Shown: piece by piece, positions 45,885-58,576 of the stretch
Position numbering within the stretch: position 1 is the first letter of the stretch
Layout: each line of letters starts with the position of its first letter
From: Brucella pseudintermedia
GTDB lineage: Bacteria; Pseudomonadota; Alphaproteobacteria; Rhizobiales; Rhizobiaceae
Direction of reading: 5' to 3'
Length of the DNA stretch: 64,000 bases
NCBI RefSeq assembly: GCF_008932435.1
Contig: NZ_WBWE01000001.1
Coordinates: forward strand, 186,001-250,000
Program-made: the position numbers and the translations under genes
The notes under the pieces: model-generated
What the model was told of the DNA's origin: nothing
The model's database searches: none
What the model saw: the letters and a program-made list of their open reading frames with translations, nothing else

Positions 45885-46967
45885 ATGCAGAACCGAAAGC
45901 AACTTTACTCGATCCAGATCTTGCGCGGTCTCGCCGCAACTGCCGTCCTGATCGCTCATACGATCGAGCATCCACGCGCTGAAACCAACAATGCCATCAC
46001 GATGCTGGGCGTTTTCGGTGTTCAACTGTTTTTCGTCATCAGCGGTTTTATCATCGCCTATGTCAACGCCGATGGTCCGTTCCGGCCCGGCGACTTCCTG
46101 ACAAGGCGCGTTTTCCGCATCGTGCCGCTTTACTGGCTATGCACGATCACGGTTTTCTTCTGCGCGCTCTATCTGCCATCCCTGTTCAAAACCACGGTCG
46201 CGGATGTCGGCTATTTCATCAAGTCGCTCTTCTTCATTCCTGCGGCCACGCCGGGCGATCCGAGTGACTGGCGCCCGATCTTCAAGCTCGGCTGGTCGCT
46301 CAACTACGAACTGTTTTTCTATGCGGTCTTCGCCCTGTTCTGGTGGTGCAAAAGCGCCTTGCAGCGCACGGTCCTCCTGACCATAGTCTTCGGTGCCTGC
46401 GTTATCGGAAGCTTCTTTGTCGAGCCGTCGGCAAGTGTCGCCGCGTTCTATCTGCACAAGAACCTGCTGACTTTCATGAGCGGCATGTGGCTGGCGGAAG
46501 CGGAAAAACATCGCCTGTGGGAAAGGATGCCCCCGGCAACACTGGCTGGAATCGGGATACTGGCTGTGGCCGCGCTCTACGGCACCTTCTCCACCCCGCT
46601 GGCCGCGTTCAACAATTTCCCGATATATCTCATCATGTGCGGCGCGGCTGTCCTGCTGGTCGCTGGCGCGTTGGGCGTCGAGCGCTGGCTTGGCGACCTG
46701 CGAGACAATTTCTTTGTGGATCTCGGCGCGATTTCCTATTCGCTTTACCTGACGCACATGTTCGTGGTCGGTTTCGGCTGGGCGGTGCTGCGTAAATTGA
46801 ACCTTGGCCCTGCTACTGAAATCGCCGGCATGGCAGCCATCGTGGTCGCGGCGATCATCGCGGCCAAGATTTCGTATCGCCTGATTGAACAGCCGTCGAA
46901 CAGGCTCGGCCAGATGCTCACCAGGCGCAACAAACCATCGCTGACGGTCGCTCAGGCGGAAGCCTGA
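45885..46967 (+). CDS. Acyltransferase family 3 membrane protein (ExoZ/OafA-like)
   Basis: 360 residues with about ten membrane helices. The start LYSIQILRGLAATAVLIAHTI contains the conserved R and H of acyltransferase-3 proteins; FGVQLFFVISGFIIAY and the following TRRVFRIVPLYW also match. These proteins add acetyl or succinyl groups to cell-surface polysaccharides. ATG 45885 is chosen; ATG 45870 is possible. It is upstream of carB but separated from it by a RIME repeat and is functionally unrelated. Confidence 0.88.
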   Translation: MQNRKQLYSIQILRGLAATAVLIAHTIEHPRAETNNAITMLGVFGVQLFFVISGFIIAYVNADGPFRPGDFLTRRVFRIVPLYWLCTITVFFCALYLPSLFKTTVADVGYFIKSLFFIPAATPGDPSDWRPIFKLGWSLNYELFFYAVFALFWWCKSALQRTVLLTIVFGACVIGSFFVEPSASVAAFYLHKNLLTFMSGMWLAEAEKHRLWERMPPATLAGIGILAVAALYGTFSTPLAAFNNFPIYLIMCGAAVLLVAGALGVERWLGDLRDNFFVDLGAISYSLYLTHMFVVGFGWAVLRKLNLGPATEIAGMAAIVVAAIIAAKISYRLIEQPSNRLGQMLTRRNKPSLTVAQAEA

Positions 46968-47167
46968 ACGGCCCGTAAACGCTTTGGTTCGGTTATAACA
47001 TCTTTCGAGAAAGCAGAATTTTCGTGAATGCCCCCACTTTCTTTGAAATAAAACGATTTGTGGGGTTCCGCTTATCGAAATGATTGCCTATAAGGCCCGC
47101 TTAGCCCACAGAATTCATACGCTGCCAACCCGCCGGAAAACCGTGCGGGCTTTTCTGGCAGGCTAAG

Positions 47168-47217
47168 AAGCATGTCTCTCGAAAGTGGGAACCGGTTTCG
47201 GGACAAGACAATGCGCG
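47168..47217. repeat. RIME-like palindromic repeat, copy C
   Basis: The same unit as copies A and B (AAGCATGTCTCTCGAAAG and AACCGGTTTCGGGA). The outer stem is spoiled by changes near its end (AGACAATG instead of AGACATG). It ends about 22 bases before the carB start. Confidence 0.82.
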
Positions 47218-47238
47218 CGAAGAAGATAGGATGAGCTC

Positions 47239-50724
<3,486 letters not shown>

Positions 50725-50749
50725 TCATCTGTCACGATGAGCCTACCGA

Positions 50750-50776
50750 GCCGCCGGTCATTCCGGCGGCTTTTTT
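50750..50776 (+). terminator. Terminator of carB
   Basis: GCCGCCGG-tcatt-CCGGCGGC followed by six Ts, ending at the stop codon of the converging ABC-family gene. Confidence 0.92.
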
Positions 50777-52647
50777 CATGCCGTTTTCGCAGCCCGCACC
50801 TCCAGAGGCTTTCCCGAAGGATCGTCTTCCAGACTGACCTGCTGGGTGAAAAGCCCGTCATGCAGATGCGGTTTTCCCAGATGAATGACAGCCGCATCCT
50901 TCAGTTCATTAGTCAGCATGTCGCGGATTCGGTCGTAGGCTTCCGCATCAAGGCCGTCGAGCGCGCCATCGATGACGATCCATTTCGGTTTCTGCAAGAT
51001 CAGGCGGGCAAAGGCGATACACTGGCGCTCGTCGTCGGTCAGGACGCGGTCCCAGCGCGCGACGCGATCCATGCTCGTGGAAAGCCGGTCCAGCCCGGCC
51101 CGCCGCAGGACATTTTCCAGATCCTCTTCGGAAAACTTCCTGATATCGAGCGGATAGACCATGATCCCCTTGAGGTTGCCCGGCGGGAAATAGGGCGCGC
51201 GCGGCATGAAGGCGACCCCATCGCTGGCGGGCATGCCGATCCGCCCCTCGCCCCATGGCCAAAGCCCGCCCAATGCGCGAAACAGCAGCGTTCGTTGCGT
51301 TTCTGTCCCGCCAGTCACCAGCACCCGCTCGCCGGGCTTCACCGAAAAGGCCCTGCGGGAAAGCTTAAGGCACTGATCGGGCGCGGCGATCGACACACCG
51401 TCCAGTGTCAGCCTGTCATCGTCATTCGTTGCAAGATCGATCTGCCGGTCCAGATGGCCAAGCGCATCCATGTGCAGCACCGCCTGACGAAAACTCGCGA
51501 CGCGAAGCAGCGTCGCCCGCCAGTCGGCAATCGCCCCAAAATTATCGACGAACCAGCGCAGCGCGTTATGCACCTGCGTGAACGCGCCGACCGCCATCAT
51601 CAACCCGCCGAATGTCAGCCCGCCGCCGAAATAGACGGGAGCCGCCACAAGGATCGGCGCGACGATGGTCAGCCAGCCATAACCGGCCGTCACCCATGTC
51701 AGCCGGGTGGTTGCGTAGACGATCTTGCGGATCGCGCCCAGAACCGCATCAATGTCCAGATCGAGGCGGCGCCTCTCGTCGCCCTCGCCGCGCGACAGGG
51801 TGATGGCGTCGAGATGCTCGTTGACCCGCATCAGCGACGCGCGAAAATCCGCCTCGCGCGCATAGCGATTGGCATTGATATTGACCAGGCTGCGTCCGAC
51901 CATCCATGTGAGCCACGATGCGGAGGCCGCATAGATGATGACGGCCCAGACCATGTAGCCGGGGATCGAGAAACTGTAACCGGCGACATGAAACACGAAA
52001 CCGCTCGACAGCGACCACAAGACCCCGACGAAACTCACCAGAATGACAGTCGACTGGAGCAGGTTGATCCCCAGATCGCAGGAGGTTTCGGCCAGATGGC
52101 GGGCGTCCTCATGCAGGCGCTGGTCCGGGTTGATGCCAATCTCGCCCGCATTGGCCAGCCGAAAGGCACGCCCCGGCACCAGCCATTGCCCTACCAGATC
52201 GCGGGCCAGCCCCTCGCGCATCTTCAGCTTGAACATCTGGTTGAGCCAGGTCTGCGATACGTTGAGCAGCAGGAGCGCGCCCGCGATCCCGAAAAACACC
52301 AGCAACTGATGGAAGAAAGCCTGCAAATCCCGGCGGGCAAGCGCATCGTAAAAAGGCTCGTTCCAGCGATTGATGGCGACCTGCCCGATGGCGATCAGCA
52401 CGACCAGCACGAAAATGCCGGTCCCCAGCGCGATCAGCGTGTTGCGCACCGGCGAAACCAGAAAAGCGCCCACCATCATCGAGACCTGCGAAAAAAGATC
52501 GGTCCCATCGCGGGACGGAGTGCCGCCGAACAGCTTCGCTGAACTTTTGCGCAGGCGTTCCGTGACGCTGCGCCTCGCCCTCTTGCGGGGACGGCCTTTT
52601 TTGGGTGCGCTCTGCTTCGTCTTGTCCTTGTCTGGTTCAGACGTCAT
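50776..52647 (-). CDS. ABC transporter-like fusion with degenerate ATPase domain (SbmA/YddA type)
   Basis: 623 residues. A basic N-terminus (KKGRPRKRARRSV), then a SbmA/BacA-like membrane domain (about 60-390) with motif TWLNQMFKLKMREGLARDLV, then a domain shaped like an ABC ATPase. Each catalytic motif is altered: Walker A reads GGTETQRT (about 445-452) without the Gly-Lys-Ser/Thr; the signature is LTDDERQ (about 535); Walker B ends VIDGALD, lacking the catalytic Glu; the Q-loop Gln is Arg (MPRAPYFPPG); and the switch His is replaced (HLGKPH). I checked these on the DNA. Family members import peptides or cofactors. It may be proton-driven, like SbmA, or inactive. Confidence 0.82.
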   Translation of the reverse strand: MTSEPDKDKTKQSAPKKGRPRKRARRSVTERLRKSSAKLFGGTPSRDGTDLFSQVSMMVGAFLVSPVRNTLIALGTGIFVLVVLIAIGQVAINRWNEPFYDALARRDLQAFFHQLLVFFGIAGALLLLNVSQTWLNQMFKLKMREGLARDLVGQWLVPGRAFRLANAGEIGINPDQRLHEDARHLAETSCDLGINLLQSTVILVSFVGVLWSLSSGFVFHVAGYSFSIPGYMVWAVIIYAASASWLTWMVGRSLVNINANRYAREADFRASLMRVNEHLDAITLSRGEGDERRRLDLDIDAVLGAIRKIVYATTRLTWVTAGYGWLTIVAPILVAAPVYFGGGLTFGGLMMAVGAFTQVHNALRWFVDNFGAIADWRATLLRVASFRQAVLHMDALGHLDRQIDLATNDDDRLTLDGVSIAAPDQCLKLSRRAFSVKPGERVLVTGGTETQRTLLFRALGGLWPWGEGRIGMPASDGVAFMPRAPYFPPGNLKGIMVYPLDIRKFSEEDLENVLRRAGLDRLSTSMDRVARWDRVLTDDERQCIAFARLILQKPKWIVIDGALDGLDAEAYDRIRDMLTNELKDAAVIHLGKPHLHDGLFTQQVSLEDDPSGKPLEVRAAKTA

Positions 52648-52852
52648 TTCCTGCCTCGCTGCCCACCCGCCGTTCCATGGTGCAGATATATTTGCAACAT
52701 GCGCATTATGTACGTCACGCGGAAGTCAAAGATAGGATACCAGCACGCTTTTCGTGCAAACCAGCCGTGGTGACCCACAACAATATGCGGGTTTAGTCGA
52801 GAACCATTCGCTGCAATCATGGCCGGAAACCAATCCTGCCGGGAAGCAATAC

Positions 52853-53293
52853 ATGGCTGTCACGATTACGCCTATCGACAAGGTGCTCATTTATGCGACG
52901 TGGAACAACCGCCTTTTAGTCTTTGAAGAACCGGATTTTCCCGAAACGCCGCTTCAGGTGCCGGGCGGCACGGTTGAGGCGGGAGAAGACATTCTCGCCG
53001 CCGCCTATCGCGAATTCACCGAAGAGACGGGGCTTCTTTACGGCGACGGGATGATCCATCTCGAAACCGTCGATTATGACTATCCGGAAAGAGGATATAC
53101 GGAACCTCACCGCCGCCATTGCTTCCATCTGAAATTGCAGGCTGCATTGCCTGAAACCTGGGACCATTATGAAATGTCGCCATGCGGCGGAAGCGATCCG
53201 ATTCTGTTCAGGCTGTTCTGGCTCGACCGCCGGAGCGCACAAGACCGGCTGGGCCTCGGAATGGCAGGAAGCCTGAATAAAATCAATTTCTAG
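52853..53293 (+). CDS. NUDIX hydrolase
   Basis: 146 residues. The Nudix box is complete: GGTVEAGEDILAAAYREFTE followed by ETGL (G-x5-E-x7-REU-x-EE-x-GU), about residues 41-64. Nudix enzymes cleave nucleoside diphosphates linked to another group; the substrate is unknown. ATG 52853 is favoured by GGGAAG upstream and by family length. It stands alone between the ABC-like gene and csp. Confidence 0.88.
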   Translation: MAVTITPIDKVLIYATWNNRLLVFEEPDFPETPLQVPGGTVEAGEDILAAAYREFTEETGLLYGDGMIHLETVDYDYPERGYTEPHRRHCFHLKLQAALPETWDHYEMSPCGGSDPILFRLFWLDRRSAQDRLGLGMAGSLNKINF

Positions 53294-53484
53294 CTGGCAA
53301 CGCAGCTGTCTTGTGTTGGTCAAATTTGTCGCATATAGTTAGCGCATCGATTTTTCGGTCGAGTGACTTTGCGACCCGTGCGGCCAGCCGTGCTTCCTGA
53401 CGATCTCCTGTCCATAAATTCGATCCACAGGGACGTGTGCGAAGCATACGGACTATTCTACTACTTGTTACAAAGGAATTTCCC

Positions 53485-53694
53485 ATGGCTACGGGAACAG
53501 TTAAGTGGTTCAACACGACCAAGGGCTTCGGCTTCATCCAGCCTGACCAGGGCGGCACGGACGTTTTCGTTCACATCTCCGCCGTTCAGCGCGCTGGCCT
53601 TGCCACGCTCGATGAAGGTCAGAAGGTTTCTTACGAAATCGTCCAGGACCGCCGTTCGGGCCGTTCGTCTGCCGACAACCTCGTCGCAGCATAA
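53485..53694 (+). CDS. csp: Cold shock protein, CspA family
   Basis: 69 residues, a single cold-shock domain. RNP1-like KGFGFI and RNP2-like VFVHI are present ([20 protein letters not shown] and [10 protein letters not shown]). It binds single-stranded RNA and DNA as a chaperone. AAAGGAATT precedes ATG 53485. A long GC-rich leader and a strong terminator are consistent with a monocistronic gene. Whether it is cold-inducible cannot be told from sequence. Confidence 0.95.
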   Translation: MATGTVKWFNTTKGFGFIQPDQGGTDVFVHISAVQRAGLATLDEGQKVSYEIVQDRRSGRSSADNLVAA

Positions 53695-53713
53695 GTTTTG
53701 CCGCAAGGCATGG

Positions 53714-53742
53714 AAAAGGCGGGTCTTCGGGCCCGCCTTTTT
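53714..53742 (+). terminator. Terminator of csp
   Basis: AAAGGCGGG-tcttcggg-CCCGCCTTT followed by TT, 20 bases beyond the csp stop. Confidence 0.9.
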
Positions 53743-53810
53743 GTTTGTCCGCATTTTTCTGCTATTCCAACGTCATAACGCTTGTGCAAGCATCAGCGCC
53801 GGACAGAAGG

Positions 53811-54422
53811 TTACGGCAGCCAATTGATCGGCACATGCCCCTTGTCGTTGGCGACACGCTGCAACCATTCACCCACGGCGGGATATTGCTGCATGTCGAA
53901 GCCGCCAAGATGGGCTTCATGCGTATAGGCATAGAGCGCGATATCGGCCACCGTATAATTGTCTCCGGCGATGAAGGGCGTTTTCTTCAACTGGGTTTCC
54001 ATCACCGCCAGCGCCTTTTCGCCGCCAGCCAGCGTGGAAGCCAGACGCTCCGGCGTCGCATCACGCGACCGCTCCGGATAGACCTTCAACGCACGGCGCA
54101 CGGCAATGTAAGGCTCGTGGCTATATTGCTCGAAGAAAAGCCACTGGTAAACCAGAGCCCGCTCGTAAGCATCTTCCGGCAACAGGGGCGTCCCTTCCGC
54201 CAGATGCAGGAGAATGGCATTCGATTCCGCGAGGAAACGCCCGTCTTCCAGTTCCAGCAGCGGAACCTTGCCGTTCGGGTTCTTGGCCAGATATTCCGGC
54301 GTGCGCGTCGATCCATCGAGCGAGGAAACCGCGACATGGCGAAACGGCCTGCCGATCTTCGCCAGAAGCAGGCGGGGTTTGTAGCAATTGCCGGAATCGG
54401 CTTGTTCATAAAGCGTCAGCAT
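53811..54422 (-). CDS. Glutathione S-transferase family protein
   Basis: 203 residues. N-terminal thioredoxin-like domain (about 1-78): LTLYEQADSGNCYKPRLLLA and the glutathione-binding NPNGKVPLLELEDGRFLAESNAI in parts, with the cis-Pro and ES pair. The C-terminal all-helical domain carries FIAGDNYTVADIALYAYTH with the N-capping Asp. Substrate unknown. It ends near the csp terminator region and is divergent from the aspB gene. Confidence 0.9.
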   Translation of the reverse strand: MLTLYEQADSGNCYKPRLLLAKIGRPFRHVAVSSLDGSTRTPEYLAKNPNGKVPLLELEDGRFLAESNAILLHLAEGTPLLPEDAYERALVYQWLFFEQYSHEPYIAVRRALKVYPERSRDATPERLASTLAGGEKALAVMETQLKKTPFIAGDNYTVADIALYAYTHEAHLGGFDMQQYPAVGEWLQRVANDKGHVPINWLP

Positions 54423-54605
54423 GGTCGTCTCCTGTTTGCCGCAATATTCCTGCCCGCCGGCTTCCTGTCCAATCAGTTTCTTTGCGCCAATATGTCAGCA
54501 TTGCTGATGGATCTGTTCGTTTCGGCAACACATTTGCGCGAAATCCCGCAATTGCCGCCAAATTCTCAATCCTTCTGTTGCGCTTTCCGGGCCAATGGGA
54601 CATAG

Positions 54606-55874
<1,269 letters not shown>

Positions 55875-55920
55875 GGCATTTCCAGCAAAGGCGTGAAATA
55901 GTCAGAGCAAAGAATACCGA

Positions 55921-55941
55921 GGGGCCGAAAGGCCCCTTTTT
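55921..55941 (+). terminator. Terminator of aspB
   Basis: GGGGCC-gaaa-GGCCCC followed by TTTTT, about 47 bases beyond the stop. Confidence 0.92.
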
Positions 55942-56057
55942 CATATCTGCATGTCGGGACATGCCGTGGCGGGTGCCCGGACCTGTCAAAACAGACAGTT
56001 GAGCGTGAAAACCATCCGGCTATCCTTGCAATGCGTCGCACGGCCCGGCGAAAGGTC

Positions 56058-56170
56058 AAAAAAAAAGCCAGACAAATGTCTGGCTTTGAGTTTTGAAGGT
56101 GCCTTCAAGGCAAACCTCCAGAGGGGAACACTCAGCCCGCGCAAATGGGAGGAGGAAACGCAGCGCTGAG
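56058..56170 (-). ncRNA. Candidate trans-acting small RNA, AbcR (alpha-r15)-like
   Basis: Predicted RNA of about 113 bases on the minus strand. Stem 1 is CTCAGC...GCTGAG, with loop bases TTTCCTCCTCCC, an anti-Shine-Dalgarno sequence. A second CCCCTCTGGAGG segment follows, then TTGAAGG...CCTTCAA. It ends with GCCAGAC-aaat-GTCTGGC and nine Ts (56058-56066), a rho-independent terminator. The three-stem form with two CCUCC loops is that of AbcR RNAs, which repress ABC-transporter mRNAs in Rhizobiales. Being next to aspB and in the same window as lsrB/vtlR adds support. The exact 5' end is estimated from the promoter. Confidence 0.75.
56064..56087 (-). terminator. Rho-independent terminator of the candidate small RNA
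   Basis: AAAGCCAGAC-aaat-GTCTGGCTTT, 10-bp stem, followed on the minus strand by a run of nine Ts down to 56058. No protein gene precedes it on that strand. Confidence 0.9.
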
Positions 56171-56176
56171 ATGACC

Positions 56177-56207
56177 TTTATATGCCTGTTGCCCATTGTT
56201 TTTGCAA
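56177..56207 (-). promoter_or_regulatory. Likely promoter of the candidate small RNA
   Basis: On the minus strand a TATAAA -10 box (56177-56182) is preceded by TTGCAA (56202-56207), 19 bases apart. This would start RNA near 56170, which agrees with the predicted stem 1. Confidence 0.5.
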
Positions 56208-56407
56208 TGAGACTTTAGCGCAATGCAGCTATGCATTTTACGCATGTCTAGATCAGACAAGAAAACCATTTAAAATCATCAAGTTACCTCGATCAGAATT
56301 ACTTGATTATATTATGATTGGCAGATCGACCGCCTAAAGCATGGGCATTGGCAGCAAAGCGATGCCCGCAAATTTGGCAAATCACCCTTTTTGAGTCGCC
56401 CTAGCAG

Positions 56408-56461
56408 ATGTCACGCAACTGTCACTGCAATGCAGCGGGCCTGTCACATAACGAGCCTAAA
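56408..56461 (+). promoter_or_regulatory. Four-repeat Pho-box-like array before phosphodiesterase-ABC operon
   Basis: Heptamers start exactly every 11 bases: ATGTCAC (56408), CTGTCAC (56419), weaker ATGCAGC (56430) and CTGTCAC (56441). This could hold two PhoB dimers. A CTAAAA-like -10 lies near 56456-56461. The first gene starts at 56556. Inference: the operon is induced when phosphate is scarce. Confidence 0.78.
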
Positions 56462-56555
56462 AGCCCCGGCAAGACGCCGCGCATGATGCGCCCGGCGCAT
56501 GAGCAGCGCGTGAAATGCGCTGCCCCCACAGACAGACCCGAGAAGGAGCGTACCC

Positions 56556-57401
56556 GTGCGGATCGTTCAGATTACAGACACCCACCTCAGCCCCATCAAG
56601 CCGCACTTCAACCGCAACTGGGAGCCGCTCGTTGCCTGGATCGACCAGCAGAAGCCCGATCTCATCATCCACACCGGCGACCTGACGGTGGACGGCGCCG
56701 ATGTGGAGGCCGACCTTCTGTTCTGCCGCGCCTGCCTCAACGAACTTCCCGCACGCGTTCTCACCCTTCCGGGCAATCACGATATCGGTCATCTTCCCGA
56801 AAGCCACCAGCCCGTCAATGCGCAGCGCCTGATGCGCTGGCGCCGTCATATCGGCCCCGACCGCTGGGCGGAAAACTTCGGCGACTGGCGCATTATCGGT
56901 CTCAACAGTCTCATTATCGGTTCCGGCGAAGCCGAAGAAGCCGAACAGTTCCAGTGGCTCGAAGACGAATTGAAGCACAGCGACGGCAAGCCGGTCGCCG
57001 TCTTCGCGCACAAGCCGCTCTTTGTGGACGGTCCGGACGAAGGCGACAGCGGTTACTGGGGCATCCGCCCTGCCCCGCGCCAGCGTCTCTATGATCTTTT
57101 CGCGCAGTATAATGTACAGCTTCACGCCAGCGGCCATCTGCACCGCGCATGGTCGGGCGACGCCTTCGGCACGAACTATGTCTGGGCGCCTGCCGCAGCC
57201 TTCATTGTCGGACCGATGGAACGCGATCTCCCCGGCGAGCGCATTCTGGGCGCAGCCGTTCACGATCTCGATGAAGTTGCCACGAGCAGCATCGTCCGCA
57301 TCGATACGCTGACGCCTTATGTCATCGACGATGTGGTGCATGAAGTCTATCCGCACCACACCGGCGATGGCGAGAAGGTTACCGAGGAGGCAAGCCAGTG
57401 A
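56556..57401 (+). CDS. Metallophosphoesterase (phosphodiesterase, CpdA/GpdQ-like)
   Basis: 281 residues, calcineurin-like fold. Metal ligands are present in order: DTH near residue 8, GDLTVDG (about 43-49), GNHD (about 75), AHKPL (His about 152) and GHLH (about 192). Enzymes of this class cleave cyclic nucleotides or glycerophosphodiesters. There is no signal peptide, so it acts on an imported compound. Start GTG 56556 with AAGGAG upstream; its stop overlaps the GTG of the transporter ATPase by 4 bases. With an upstream Pho-box-like array, glycerophosphodiester or similar substrates are more likely than cAMP, but alternatives such as a PlcP-type lipid phosphodiesterase remain. Confidence 0.85.
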   Translation: MRIVQITDTHLSPIKPHFNRNWEPLVAWIDQQKPDLIIHTGDLTVDGADVEADLLFCRACLNELPARVLTLPGNHDIGHLPESHQPVNAQRLMRWRRHIGPDRWAENFGDWRIIGLNSLIIGSGEAEEAEQFQWLEDELKHSDGKPVAVFAHKPLFVDGPDEGDSGYWGIRPAPRQRLYDLFAQYNVQLHASGHLHRAWSGDAFGTNYVWAPAAAFIVGPMERDLPGERILGAAVHDLDEVATSSIVRIDTLTPYVIDDVVHEVYPHHTGDGEKVTEEASQ

Positions 57402-58576
57402 GCACGCTCGTCCTCCGCGACATCGGCAAATCCTACGGGGGAAACCGCATTCTCGATGGCATTTCCATCGAAGCCGCGGAAGGCGAATTCATCGCCCTTG
57501 TCGGCCCGTCAGGATGCGGCAAGAGCACGCTTTTACGCATTCTCGCCGGTCTCGACCATGCCGATGAAGGAAGCGTCGAGCTTGCAGGCCGCAACATAAC
57601 CGGCGCTCATCCCGCCGACCGCAACATCGCCATGGTATTCCAGTCTTATGCGCTCTATCCCCACCTGACGGCGGCGCAGAACATTGCCGTGCCGCTTGCC
57701 ATGCGCGACCTGACCGCCGTGGAACGCCTGCCGATGATCGGCGCATTCGTTCCGGGGCAGCGCGGCAAACGCGCCGCCATCCAGAAACAGGTCAAGGCAA
57801 CCGCAACCAGCCTCAAGATCGACCACCTGCTCGACCGCAAGCCGGGCCAGATGTCGGGCGGCCAGCGCCAGCGCGTGGCGCTTGCCCGCGCTCTCGTACG
57901 CCAGCCGGGCGCATTCCTGATGGATGAGCCGCTGTCGAACCTCGATGCCAATCTGCGCGTTCACACACGGGCCGAAATCGTCGAACTGCATCGCCGTGCC
58001 GGTGTTCCCACCATCTACGTGACCCACGATCAGGCCGAAGCGCTCAGCATGGCCGACCGCGTTGCGGTCATGATGGGCGGCAAGCTGCTCCAGATCGACA
58101 CGCCGACCGCGATCTATAACGATCCCCGCCATATCGAGGTCGCGCAATTCATCGGCACACCGCGCATCAATATTCTGGAAGCATTGGTCAGCGATAACGG
58201 CATGGTGCATTTTGCCGGCCGCGCCATTTTGCAGGATGTCGCCGCCCATTCCGGCACCAATATCCGCATCGGCATTCGTCCCGAGCATTTTAAGCTCAAG
58301 CCGCACGACAAGACAGGTATTGCAGGCACGGTCGCGCGGATTGAGTTTCTGGGCTCCGAAGTGCTCGTCTACCTCAAGGCTCCGGGCGCCGCGCAGGACC
58401 TCACCGTGAAGCTTGCCCCGGAAGAAGCCCGCGACATCGCTGTTGGCCTGCCTGTCGGGCTGCATTTCGATGCCGCCCACGCCTATCTCTTCGGGGAGGA
58501 TGGCCTGCGCCTGCGCCAGCCCGCCGGGAATATCGTCAAAACCGCATCTCCGGCAAAGGCCGCCGCTCATGTCTGA
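57398..58576 (+). CDS. ABC transporter ATP-binding protein, UgpC/MalK-type
   Basis: 392 residues. Walker A GPSGCGKST (about residue 37), Q-loop MVFQSYALYPH, signature MSGGQRQRVALARAL, Walker B FLMDEPLSNLD and switch His in VTHDQAE are all intact. A segment after the Q-loop (ERLPMIGAFVPGQRGKRAAIQ) is longer than in MalK. The C-terminal half is a TOBE/MalK regulatory domain. It probably powers import of sugar-phosphate or glycerol-phosphate compounds. GTG 57398 is preceded by GAGGAGG; the permease start overlaps its end by 8 bases. Confidence 0.92.
   Translation: MSTLVLRDIGKSYGGNRILDGISIEAAEGEFIALVGPSGCGKSTLLRILAGLDHADEGSVELAGRNITGAHPADRNIAMVFQSYALYPHLTAAQNIAVPLAMRDLTAVERLPMIGAFVPGQRGKRAAIQKQVKATATSLKIDHLLDRKPGQMSGGQRQRVALARALVRQPGAFLMDEPLSNLDANLRVHTRAEIVELHRRAGVPTIYVTHDQAEALSMADRVAVMMGGKLLQIDTPTAIYNDPRHIEVAQFIGTPRINILEALVSDNGMVHFAGRAILQDVAAHSGTNIRIGIRPEHFKLKPHDKTGIAGTVARIEFLGSEVLVYLKAPGAAQDLTVKLAPEEARDIAVGLPVGLHFDAAHAYLFGEDGLRLRQPAGNIVKTASPAKAAAHV

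Larger units (their letters stand above)
55942..56555. other. Intergenic region between aspB and the phosphodiesterase operon
   Basis: About 610 bases with no protein gene. It holds the candidate AbcR-like RNA on the minus strand (56058-56170), its promoter, and a four-repeat Pho-box-like array facing the operon (56408-56447). The stretch 56220-56330 is AT-rich. Confidence 0.7.

Noticed and set aside
50737-52542. 601-codon frame antisense to the ABC-family gene
   Set aside because: Low-complexity, His/Asp/Gln-rich composition of antisense frames; no ribosome-binding site or motif.
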